DNA of 64,000 bases from Perilla frutescens. Its lineage: Eukaryota; Streptophyta; Magnoliopsida; Lamiales; Lamiaceae. The notes beneath the pieces were generated by a model, which worked only from the letters and a program-made list of their open reading frames with translations, was not told the DNA's origin and did not search any database. Both the position numbers and the translations under genes were made by a program. Position 1 is the first letter of the stretch, and the number at the start of each line of letters is the position of its first letter. Where the stretch lies: positions 53,867,001 through 53,931,000 of the forward strand of contig BRKX01000007.1 in the NCBI GenBank assembly GCA_026008535.1. Reading direction: 5' to 3'. Positions 24,266 through 34,948 of this stretch are shown here, piece after piece.

Positions 24266-24480
24266 ATTAGAAAGAGAGAGAAATAAAAGGAGAAAAGGGG
24301 AAAAAGGATAAAAAAAGAGAGAGGGCGAAGATCAAAAGAGAGAGAAAGGGAAGAGAAGAAAGTGAAGTGAAGAAAGAGAGAAGGCAGAATGAGAGAAAGA
24401 AAAGAGAGAAAACAAGAGAGAGAGGGGGATTAGAGGAGAGAGAGAGAGAAAGAAATGAGACAAGAATGAGAGAGAGAGGC
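24266..24480 (+). repeat. GA-rich low-complexity tract in LTR G
   Basis: About 215 bases almost purely A and G on the plus strand, dominated by GAGAGA and GAAAG, starting just after TTATATACATTAG (a possible TATA region near 24256). It would lie in the transcript leader of G. Confidence 0.85.
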
Positions 24481-25827
24481 CGAGAAGGAGAGGTAGGTAG
24501 CCGGCCAGGAGGTCACTGGACCACCCCTGACGTGACGCCGGAGTAGCAGCAGGTCACCGGAGCTGGCGAGCAACCGCAGTAGCAGCCGCGAAGCTCACCA
24601 CCGTCCTTCGACTTCGTCGTCATCGTATCGGTCCATTCCTTGTACTTTTAACTCTATCTTCGGATATGTCGTGTATCTTTAAGTTCTCTACATTTCATAT
24701 TTTGATGTCGTTATCGTCCGATGGCCGAAAATCGGCCAAATTGCCGGAAAACCGAACTGTGTACTGTAGCAATTGTTGTAGCAAATCAGATTTAGTGCTC
24801 GGCCATTTCGGGATATTTTGAGGTCCCGAATCAAAAAAGTTTCAAGTGGAAAGTTGTTCGAAATAATATATCCAACTTGCCCGTCGAATTTCGTAATTTT
24901 TGGACAAGTTTTGACTAATCTCGATATTTAATTTAAATGGTTATTTTTGTACCGAAAATATGTGTTATCAAAAAATTATAAAACTCTCAAACTTTAGTCT
25001 TAGCATGTATAGGAGTCTCCCTGATAAAACTCTCAAACTATAAAGTGTAATGGTGCAAATCTGATAAAATTGTGTAAAATGGCAAGTTGCAGAAAAGTGA
25101 TCCTTATCAATCTGATGGTCCCATTAAATCAAAATTAATATTTTGGAATTTATGTCCTTCTGAATTAAATTTATACGAGCTCGTTAGAGTAGCACAATCT
25201 ACTTTTGAATGAAATAAAATTTAAATAAATACCCCAAATATAACAGATAATTCCCAAAATTGATACATTTTATTATCCATGTCTAGGATCATCTTTTTAT
25301 TTATTTTGTAATTTTGGAGGAGTTTTGATTTTTATCAAATACTTAATTCAAACAATTATTTTTTTTATATACCAAAAGCTCGGGTTTTGAGAAAATTTCC
25401 AAACTTCTATATTTTATTCCTCGTGGATGTAGGATCATCCTTTATTTATTTTCGAAATTTGGGATGATTAATGTTTTATCGAAATTCATTTTATGTATTA
25501 AATCGAGTAGAAATTTCTAAAGTCGTGCATTTCGTGGTCAAGAGAAGGGGGGTAAATCCCTTTAATTATGTGTTTGGGCCCTAAGGTTTCGATAGGGTTA
25601 ACGAGTCATTAATTGACTTTGTGTAGGACGAGTTGAGCTTGAGGAATCAGAGGAACGAACCCTAAGTCGCTGGTCTACCCCAGAATTGTAAATGAGGTGG
25701 GTAATACTATACTTCTCTTTTGTTGGAGCTAATAAGCTTTAGAAGCATGTTAGGGTAAAATGAAATATCCTAATAAATGTTTTTATGTCAGGCCTGATTA
25801 GTCTACGTGCAGTTTATGGAATCTACA

Positions 25828-28750
25828 TGTAATAGCCCGGTCCTGAGATAGGGATTTTCAAGTGGGGACAGGGTGTTAATAAGGGATTAATGAATAAAGA
25901 TAGGGGATTTATCAAGCAGTTTAAGAATCAAGACGTGCTTTAGAATATGAATGGTGATGCTCGGGTTTACTTGAATTAAAAGATAGCATGCTTAAGGGGA
26001 ATGAAACGGCTAACTAATCAGATACTGACTTGTTAGACCTCTTTGCAGATGAACGGAGGTTATACTCAAAAGCAGAGATAAACATAATATGCATCTTATA
26101 AGTATTAGATCATTTCTGAGGGGATTATTCACAGAGTCTTGCTAAACATAATAGGACTTAAACAGAATTGAAAAGAGTGTATCAGAGTAGCGGATCACAA
26201 AGTGGGATTTCATAGAAACATTAGATAATAGCAAAATAGTATTGACAACCAACCCACATTCACAGCCACCAGCATCCTCAGCATCTCAACCTGAAAACAT
26301 TTGAAAAGAGGGGGCATGAGCACTAATGTACTAAGGGGTTTTAGCGAAAATGCTTTTATAACTTTCAAGATATCCAATGATTAATAGACGGTATACGGAG
26401 AGCAAAACGCAAAAGCCCTCTCCGTATCCGTAAAACCTTTTCTTTTCTTTTGGGCCCAACTTGGCTCAAACCTATCGTCAACTGTACCCTTAGGCATGCC
26501 ATAGGATAGAAGAGGGGTTACCTCAAATATCCGAACGAGTTTGCGAGGGAAAAACCCCTCAGCGTCTACCTTAATAGTTCTGGGCTCGAGTCCTGCTTAA
26601 GTGGATGCTAAGTCCATCTCTTCCTATTTTTGCTAACATTACCAGGCTTAGAACAATGTCTAAGGCTAATATCTTATCACTACATGATCTCGGCCTACAA
26701 AGGGGGGGGGTAAAGCTACCCTAACAAGGCAATCCTTAATCCTTAACTATACGAGCTTTATTAAAGCATAAACATTCAAGTACGAGGAAATGAATGCGGA
26801 TAAACATCGATTGCAAATAAAGCAATTCTAAACACTTCATGCTAGCATAAATTGTAAATAAACAATTCTAGCATATCTAAACATACTTGAGAGCTTACTT
26901 GACTTATACTAGCTTTCTTTACTTTATCTAACTCAAATAATAATTCAGCATAATCATGCATAACTCCATTTATTCCTTTCCTTGTACAGAGATCAAACAG
27001 GTTGAGCAAAATACTTTATTGGATATCTCATTTGCCCTAACATGCTTCTAGATCTTATTAGCTCAAACTTTAGATGAGTATAGATTTACCCACCTTGATT
27101 ACGGAATGGAAGACGAGGCAACGAGCTGGTGGTTTTCCTTAGTATTTCTCCGATGCTCGATTCCTCCTACAAAAGTCGAATCGTCGACTTAGAAGCCTTC
27201 TTCGAAGATTTCTAATAACATGATATTAAGTAACACCTAACTAAAATTCTCTTATCTAGGACTTAACATGGATAGCACGACTTTGACATAATAAGGGGAT
27301 CGAGAATGGTTTAATTTATTTAAGAAACCTCTGGACTCGATCTCTAAATTTTTGACGTAAAATAACTCAATATCTTATTCAAAATAATTTGAGATTAACT
27401 TGAATACCTTACTATAATTTAAACTTGAACATGGCTTAAAAGTATCATAATTTTAAAGACTCGAAAAGATCGGAAAGACGGGGTACGGAAAAGCCGGAAA
27501 GGACGGAAAACAAAACAACACGGAAAGGGAGGGGGGGGGCGCCGCGGGGCTACCCTGTCCGGGCGGGCTCCCCCGCCCCCCGGCGGGCACGGCGCGGCCG
27601 TGGGGGGTGTGGCGCGGTGGTGCACACCCCCCCCGCGGGGCTCTCTCTCACCATCTGGGTTCCTTTTTCAACATGTTCTTCAACTGTTCTTCGTGTTCGT
27701 TGATTTCTTCGACGAACACGAAGAACACGAAGAACAATTAATCCGGATTTTTTATAAAAACAACGTACATGAATTTAACATGCGATAAAATGCTTTTAAC
27801 TTAAAAATAATTTTGGAATTACAACGGTATAAACACGAGAATCCTCCGAAATAAATAAATATGATTTGAACGGAATTTAACGGAATAACGGAGTTAATCT
27901 TCTAGAATAATAAAAACGAAAATAAGACGAGAAATATAACGTAAGCGTTATTATTTTGGAACTTCAATATGAATCGAAATACTACTTTAGATGAACAATA
28001 ATGAAGAACGCGAAGAACATAAAGAACAGAAGGTAAGTGCGGAATTTAAAAGACATAAAAGAAATAGGATCGAGTTTGACGAACGAGAATGGACGGGGTT
28101 AGGTGCGTCGAAGGAATGTGGTAAGCTCGGCGTCTCGTCGAGTCGCAACAGCGGCAGAGTCGCCTACTACGATTTCAACGGCGCCCCTAGTACATTCCCT
28201 CACCGCATCCCTTCCACACCACTCCGCTCGTCGTCTTGAAGAACACTCACGAAGAACGATTTTTACTTCGACAGAACCTTCTCGGCTTTCAAAGCTTTTC
28301 ACCCTCTCGATTTAGAAGTGAAGTGGATGTGAAATGAGTAAGAATTACTAAAGGGGTGGTCCCCTATATATAGGAAAAGCTTTGGCTTCCCTTGGAAGCC
28401 ACTGCTGTGCAGGAATACTGCAAAAGTTACCCCGGGTTCGGTTAAAAGCTGCTTTATTCGATGTCGAGGTCTAAATGACTTCAGACACGAAATCTAAAAA
28501 TACCGGGAGACTCGTTGGCTCGAATACTAGTGAACCAACTTGTTTTGTGAAGAAGACGGGTTCGTCAGAAGGAAGACGAGGAAAGATTCCCTTTTTGGAA
28601 TAGTTAAAATCACATTTCTCAAAAGGCGATCTAGCTCCTAAAGTCGTGACTGATATCCAACCTTAGCTAATCTTAATTAAATTCTTTCTTAATTAATTAA
28701 CTTATCATTAACATTCCTCTAAACCTTATTCAAAAATCTGGGGTATTACA
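25828..28750 (-). repeat. 3' LTR of element C
   Basis: 2923 bp; on the minus strand it begins TGTAATACCCCAGAT and ends GGGCTATTACA. It carries TATATATA at 28372-28365, a GC-rich block at 27520-27650, the panhandle ATACGGAGAG/CTCTCCGTAT at 26393-26427 and the GAGT-type hairpin near 26320. Compared with the 5' LTR it has about 770 bp extra (27121-27890) and lacks about 270 bp that would fall near 28590. Confidence 0.93.
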
Positions 28751-28787
28751 TCCTACCCTCCTTAAATAAAATTTCGTCCCGAAATTT
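28751..28787 (-). other. polypurine tract and pre-PPT inverted repeat of element C
   Basis: On the minus strand TTTAAGGAGGGTAGGA (28766-28751) directly precedes the 3' LTR, as expected for the plus-strand primer. Just upstream is the inverted repeat AAATTTCG-GGA-CGAAATTT (28787-28769). The pol stop codon at 28789-28791 lies beside it. Confidence 0.85.
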
Positions 28788-28788
28788 A

Positions 28789-29799
28789 CTAACCATGATA
28801 AGCGATATCAGGGTACTTCTTGAGCAACTCGGATTCAAGCTCCCAAGTTGCTTCCTCCGAGCCATGGTGGTTCCAGATTACTTTCACAAGATCGATCTCC
28901 TTATTTCTCAGCTTCTGAATTTTTCGATCCACGATGGCTTAAGGTTTTTCTTCATAGGCCATGTCCTCATTCAGGACTATTTCTTCCCTGCTAATCACGT
29001 GTTTTGGATCAAACACGTATATCCGTAATATCAAGACATGAAAGACGTCATGCACGTTACTCAGGTTGGGTGGTAAGGCCAACCTGTAGGCTACTTCATT
29101 CACCTTTTCTAAGATCTCAAAAGGTCCAATAAATCTGGGCCTTAATTTGCTTCGTTTGCCAAAACGAATTATTCCTTTTGATGGAGACAGCTTCAAAAAT
29201 ACTTTATCTCCAATGTTGAAACTGAGCCTTGTCCTCCTCTCATCTGCATAGGCTTTCTGCCTATCTTGAGCTTCCTTGATGCGTTGACGAATGAGCTCGA
29301 TTTTCTGAACGGCCTCCTGGACCATCTCGGGTCCAAGTATCCTTTTCTCTCCGACCTCGTCCCAATATAGGGGTGATCTACACTTCTTTCCATAAAGGGC
29401 TTCGTAAGGGGCCATGCCGATCGATGTCTGGTAGCTGTTGTTATAGGCAAATTCTACCAAAGGTAGTAACTCTTCCTAATTGCCTCCTTGATCGATGACG
29501 ACTCCTCTAAGCATGTCTTCTAGAATCTGGATGGTCCTTTCAGATTGGCCATCCGTTTGCGGATGGAACGCTGTGCTAAAGTTGAGCTTTGATCCCATTG
29601 CATCTTGTAGGCTCCTCCAGAATCTTGATGTAAATCTTGAATCACGGTCCGATGTAATCAAGACCGGCACTCCATGCAAACACACAATTTCCTTAACATA
29701 CAACTGGGCTAGTTGATCTAGTCCGTCCGTTATCCTAACAGCAACAAAATGTGCCAATTTAGATAATCGATCAACGATTACCCAAATAGCGGTATTTCT
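28789..29799 (-). pseudogene. integrase catalytic core, GPF module and chromodomain of element C
   Basis: Minus strand, same frame as the rest of gag-pol. After the TAG at 29800 it gives the second catalytic Asp in ITSDRDSRFTSRFW and the Glu in HPQTDGQSERTIQ. A TAG (29476-29478) follows in GGN*EELLPL, probably from Trp. Next come NNSYQTSIGMAPYEALYG, the GPF motif (FIGPFEILEKV) and the NVHDVFHV block. After a TAA (28939-28941), the C-terminus has a chromodomain-like segment (VIWNHHG, then ATWELESEL) ending at 28789. Chromodomains target such elements to heterochromatin. Confidence 0.88.
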
Positions 29800-30447
29800 C
29801 TACTTAGACCTTGGCAATCCTACGACAAAGTCCATGTTGATGTGATCCCACTTCCATTCAGGAATTTCTAGGGGTTGATGCAAACCAGAAGGTTTTTGAT
29901 GCAAAGCTTTCACTTGTTGACAACTCAGACACCTTTCCACGAAGGCGGCTATTTTCCTTTTCATGTTATTCCACCAGAAGTTTCTCTTGAGGTCTTGGTA
30001 CACCTTGGTGCTTCCGGGATGTGCTGTATATGGCGTATCGTGTGCTTCGCACATGATTTCCTCCTTTAGTCCTCCTTTGCTAGGCACACAAAGCCTTCCT
30101 TTGAACAAGAGTGCGTTGTCGGCGGCTTCCACGAATTCTTGATAGTTATCAGTTCGCGCTTCAGCCCTTTTCTTTTCGAGAAACTCGTCTCCTCTCTGGG
30201 CTTCAATTATCCTTTTTCTTAGGTCAGGCTGAGTGACTATTGCGGCAATTTGAGCTTGAATGGTCTCGGGTGGTGTTAGCACCTCGATCTTTAACTTCTC
30301 GAACTCCTTGTGAAGATCTTCCTGAGCTAAAATGAGTCCTAACTCTGCCTTCTCTTTTCTACTTAGGGCATCTGTTACTACATTTGCTTTCTCTGGGTGG
30401 TAGTGGATCGTACAGTCATAGTCTTTTACGAGTTCTAGCCATCTTCT
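29800..30447 (-). pseudogene. RNase H tail and integrase zinc-binding domain of element C
   Basis: Minus strand, continuing the same frame after the TAA at 30448. It begins with the end of RNase H (RRWLELVKDYDC, then NVVTDALSRK). The integrase HHCC region follows (HDTPYTAHPGSTK...CLSCQQVKA), then the first catalytic Asp in HINMDFVVGLPRS before the TAG at 29800-29802. Confidence 0.88.
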
Positions 30448-32334
30448 TTATCTCATGTTAAGATCTTTTTGCTCGAAGAAATACTTCAAGCTTTTGTGAT
30501 CTGAGAAGATCTCACACTTAGCTCCGTAGAGGTAGTGCCTACAAATCTTCAGCGCATGAACGACCGCTGCTAGTTCTAAGTCATGCATCGGGTAGTTTTG
30601 TTCGTGATTCTTAAGCTGTCTAGAAGCGTAAGCAATCACCTTTCCTCTCTGCATTAGTACGCATCCTAATCCTTTACTTGATGCATCTGCGTAAACCACG
30701 AAATCTTCATTCCCTTCTGGGATGGCTAAAACAGGGGTTGTGGTTAGCATCTTCTTCAAGGTTTGAAAACTTTCCTCACATTCAGGCGTCCATTTGAACT
30801 TGGAATCCTTCTGTAGCAGTCGCGTCATAGGCTTGGATATAGTCGAGAATCCTTCAATGAATCTGCGATAGTATCCAGCGAGTCCTAGGAAACTCCTTAT
30901 CTCGTTCACACTTCTTGGAGACTTCCAGTTGCTTACAACTTCAATCTTGGCCGGATCCACCTTGATTCCTTCTACCGAGACTATATGACCTAGAAACGTT
31001 ACTTCTTTGAGCCAAAACTCACATTTGCTGAACTTAGCATAAAGCTTTTCTCTTCTTAAGGTTTCTAGCACCACTCTTAGGTATTCCTGATGTTCTTCCT
31101 TATCCTTGGAGTAGATGAGAATATCATCTATGAAAACTAGGACAAACTTATCAAGGTACGGGTGAAAAACCCGGTTCATTAAATCCATGAACACTGCTGG
31201 GGCGTTGGTTAATCCGAATGGCATTACCACAAACTCATAGTGCCCACAGCGAGTTCTGAAAGCGGTTTTAGGGATATCCTCCTTTCGGATTTTTAATTGA
31301 TGGTACCCGGATCTTAAGTCTATCTTGGAGAAGACACTTGCTCCCTTGAGTTGATCGAAGAGATCGTCTATTCTTGGGAGAGGGTATCGATTCTTGATGG
31401 TTAGCTTATTAAGCTCTCTATAGTCGATGCACATTCTTAACGTGCCATCCTTTTTCTTTACGAACAAGATTGGGGCTCCCCAAGGCGACACACTAGGTTG
31501 GATAAAACCTAGTTCTAGTAACTCTTGCAGTTGAACCTTGAGTTCTTGCAACTCTTTAGGCGCCATTCTGTAGGGGGATTTTGAAACTGGGGCGGCTCCT
31601 GGTTCCAACTTGATAGCGAACTCCACTTGCCTGTCTGGAGGTAGTCCTGGCAGCTCCTTTGGGAATACGTCGGGATATTCTTTTACGACTGGAACGTCTT
31701 CGATGGAAAGCTCTCTTCCCTCTTTCCTTATTAGGTTGACTAAAAATGCTTGGCAGTCGTTCTTCCTTATCATCTTGGTGGCCTTTAGGGCGGATATCAC
31801 TGGGATTTTGGTTCCTAGCCTTGATCCGTAGATTTTCACCTCGGGCTTCCCGGGTGGTCGAAATGTTATCTCCCTCTTGGGGCAGCTTATGGAAGCATTA
31901 ACTGAGGCTAACCAATCCATTCCTAGGATTATGTCGAAGTCCTGAATCTTTATCACATAAAGATTTGACTTAAAGTTTTCCCCTTCTATGTTCAATTCTA
32001 GGTTAGAGCAGACCTTCCTAGACATCATTTTCTTTCCAGAGGGAATACTTATTTCAAGGGCATTCTCGGCATTCTCCGGTTCAATCTTCAGTTTCTTACA
32101 AACAGACTCAGCTATAAATGAATGCGATGCTCCTGTGTCAAAGAGAGCTAAAATTGGCGTCTCGAGGAGGGTAATCATACCTGCTAGATTACCTGGGGCC
32201 TTCGCAGCTTGCTGTTGATTGAGAGCATAAGTACGAGCTGGTTGAGGCGGCCTTTGTCTTTGATTGGACCTTTGGTCTCGCCCTTGGTTCGGTCTCGGGT
32301 TCAGTCCCGGCCTTTGACCCTGAGGTCCTCCTTG
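30448..32334 (-). pseudogene. protease, reverse transcriptase and RNase H of element C
   Basis: Open for 576 codons from 32178, in frame with gag. Protease: LFDTGASHSFIAES near the start (intact D-T-G-A). RT: ELGFIQPSVSPWGAP, IDLRSGYHQL, MPFGLTNAPAVF and VFIDDILIYSK (an intact xxDD catalytic pair), then the thumb with FLGLAGYYRRFIEGF. RNase H: VYADASSKGLGCVL, LELAAVVHAL and FSDHKSLKYFF. The TAA at 30448-30450 falls just after, in NMR*RRWLEL. By motif count all catalytic residues of RT and protease are present. Only nonsense mutations keep the polyprotein from being made. Confidence 0.93.
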
Positions 32335-33273
32335 CTACAGTCTTGGCTGGTTTCCAGGAAGTTGCTGAAGTGGTTGCGGGTACATGGGTTGCTGTGGTGT
32401 TTGGGATCGTTGGTTGTTTTCTTTAGGACACTCTCTCTTAAAGTGCCCCTCCTCACCACAATTGTAGCACCTGGTTAAATTTGTTCGACAGACTCCAGGA
32501 TGCATTCTTCCGCACTTTTGACACGACCTAAAACTAGGGGCGTTGCTAAGTTGATTTCGAGGCACCCCTGACTCTCGGTTTTGCCAGTGAGGTTTCTTCC
32601 TTCAGTCATCCCTTCTTCCTTCTTTCCACTTCCTTTTCCCCTTCGGATCATTAGACGATTGAGAGGGTTGAATCTTCTGAGGAAGGATGGCTTCTATGCT
32701 TAATGCTTTGGCTAAGGTTCGGGCATAAGACATATCCTCTTGCCCAGCGAGGGCTATGCCAATCTCGGATCTGAGTCCTTTCTTGAACTTGCGTTCTTTC
32801 TTCCCGTCTCTATCCACTAGATGTGGAGCATGCCTTAACAACTGGTTGAATTCTCTATCGTATTCCGACACTATCTTATTCCCTTGCTCCAGATTCCAGA
32901 ACTCCATCTCTTTTGCCTCTCGGTAACAATCCGGAATATACTTCTGATACAGATCATGCTTGAAATATTCCCAACTATAGTCTTCCCATTGAACCGGGGT
33001 TATGGTCCTTCGTACGGACTCCCACCAGTAGTCTGCATCCTCCGTTAACATGAAAAGAGCGCAACTTAGTTTCTCTCCTTTAGTGCAAGCTATGAAATTG
33101 AAGATTCGTTCTAAGGAGCGAACCCATTTTTCAGCATCCATTGGATCTCCTAAACCATTAAACGATGGAGGGTTGTGTTTGAGAAACACACTTTCGGCTT
33201 TTGGACCGAGGTTTGGGGTTTGCTCAGGTTCGTTCTCATCCTCATTCTCAGCTTGACGTCTTCGAGGTGGCAT
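32335..33273 (-). pseudogene. gag of element C with CCHC zinc knuckle
   Basis: The ATG at 33273 opens MPPRRRQAENEDENEPEQ. The gag core includes GDPMDAEKWVRSLERIF and EDADYWWESVRRT, typical of Tekay-type gag. A TGA (32602-32604) follows GRRDD. The same frame then continues to a cysteine cluster, CQKCGRMHPGVC, and a full zinc knuckle CYNCGEEGHFKREC (C-x2-C-x4-H-x4-C) that binds RNA during packaging. A TAG at 32335-32337 interrupts the Gln-rich linker before protease. Both stops look like C-to-T changes in Arg and Gln codons. Confidence 0.92.
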
Positions 33274-33630
33274 TCTAAAGAACTAAATATTAGCGAGGTT
33301 GATTAAATTTACACAAAGCAAGAATGCCTTTTGATAAGGTCTTTTAATTGCACAAGATAGATCAACAAAATGAAATTTAGGCGTCATTCAAACATGATGG
33401 GAAAATTGCATCATTTTAGAGGACTTTGGCATCGATATAGTAAATTATGGGTTACAACCGGGATAGGGCAGTCTCTTGGAAAATTCACTGCCACTATTGG
33501 GTTTTGAAATCTTAAAGCATCTATTACATATTAAAGTCTTGGTCAGAGCGGATATTAGATTACAGGCAAACAGACGGATTAGATATCTAGGTGTTCTAAC
33601 AGCAACACCTTCTACATCTCCTTTCTATGC

Positions 33631-34404
33631 TTAATCATGAGCTGGGCCTTTACCCTTCTCCTTGCATGGCGATCCTACTTCCTCTTTCCCTTCTTCTGGG
33701 TCCTCGTCTTCTTCTTCTTCGTCTCCGATATCAACCGTTTCCGAGACGGTGAACTTGAAGGTCCTCATGCGAACACTCCCTTCAGGATACTGATGGGGCA
33801 TACACTGTCCCAGACCCTGAGAAGCGGACACAGGGGTCCACTGGTTCACTTGAGGAGTGCAGGAGAATAGGGACTCGGTGTGGTTCACGATTCTGACATT
33901 CGAGGGTCCTGCCCCTGCGGTTCCTTCATCGTGAGGGCGAGGCACTTGAAATCCAGGGAGACTGTTGAGAGTCGCCCTTTGCAGTTCGAACTCTACCACG
34001 AGAGAGGGATTTTGCTCATCTTCTTGCTGCTCGGCTAAGGCGTGCACGTGGCCATACTCCGATACCCAACGAGCCATTAAGGCTGACGAGAATTCCGTCA
34101 GGTTTCCGATCTCAGCGTACGTCTCGGGATCGCGGGTGATCGTGCTTTGCAGGATACGGTACATTGTACGCCTCCAAGCAGGTGGCGTATGCTCACACAT
34201 GTGGATGCACGTTTCCAAGTCGGATACACTTCCGGGCTCCCCTCCGTAGCCATTTGCCTAAGCTTACCTTTCGAGGTATCTCGCCATGTAGGACAGCAAC
34301 TGTTCGTTACCATTCCAAGTTTCTCTTCTGAATCTCTTAACTCTTTCTTGCACAGGGCGGAAAAGAGGCACACTCTTCCTAGCTGTTGAACGACGCTTAA
34401 CCAT
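33631..34404 (-). pseudogene. additional sense ORF between PBS and gag of element C
   Basis: The ATG at 34404 opens MVKRRSTARKSVPLFRP. The frame runs 258 codons to a stop at 33631, broken only at codons 47 (TAA) and 49 (TAG). The N-terminal part is strongly basic. The middle (PPAWRRTMYRILQ, GNLTEFSSALMARWV) looks globular. The C-terminus is very acidic (GDEEEEDEDPEEGKEEVG) and ends in a Lys/Gly-rich tail. No membrane segment or signal peptide. It lies in the leader, 357 bases before gag and in the same strand and frame. I do not recognise the family. Tekay-like chromoviruses are not generally described with such an ORF; extra ORFs upstream of gag are better known in Tat/Ogre elements. Confidence 0.7.
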
Positions 34405-34934
34405 CTAGAAGAGAATAACTTAATCAGTCTAGATTCAAAAAGGGAGACCTAAGGTCCTCCTAATGTCTGGATTAATCTTGCATGCTTAATTCCATTTTAT
34501 GAAGCAGTTGACAACTTTTATAAAAATTTTGGTGCCCAAAGTTCTTTAAACATACATTGTTTACCTTTTCTTCTGAGTCAAAATTTCGAGAGATGATTTT
34601 TAAGTCATTTTGGAATCGAGAAATCTCTTCACAAACTTTCCATCTGGGAAATCATCTTACCCGAACACCTTTTACTTGGAATTTCATTCTCACGGTTTTT
34701 CTCTTGTCCATAAAACAGGTATGCTTGCTTAAATCTTTTCCCTTCCTGTATTCCAAAATCATGAATCCAAAATCCAAAATTTCTATGCTATCATACCTTG
34801 ATTTTTGGTTGAGAGTGCGGGGGTGATGGCGAGCTGTGGGTTGCTGCTTTAACTTATCAGAGAACAACTTATATCCACATAGACTTATTAACTTATTTCA
34901 AACAAAGAGAAAGGTCTGCAGAGTTACAAACCTT

Positions 34935-34946
34935 GCTCTGATACCA
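34935..34946 (-). other. primer binding site of element C (initiator tRNA-Met)
   Basis: On the minus strand TGGTATCAGAGC lies two bases after the 5' LTR end TGTTACA. It is an exact match to the usual plant initiator-Met PBS. Confidence 0.93.
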
Positions 34947-34948
34947 AC

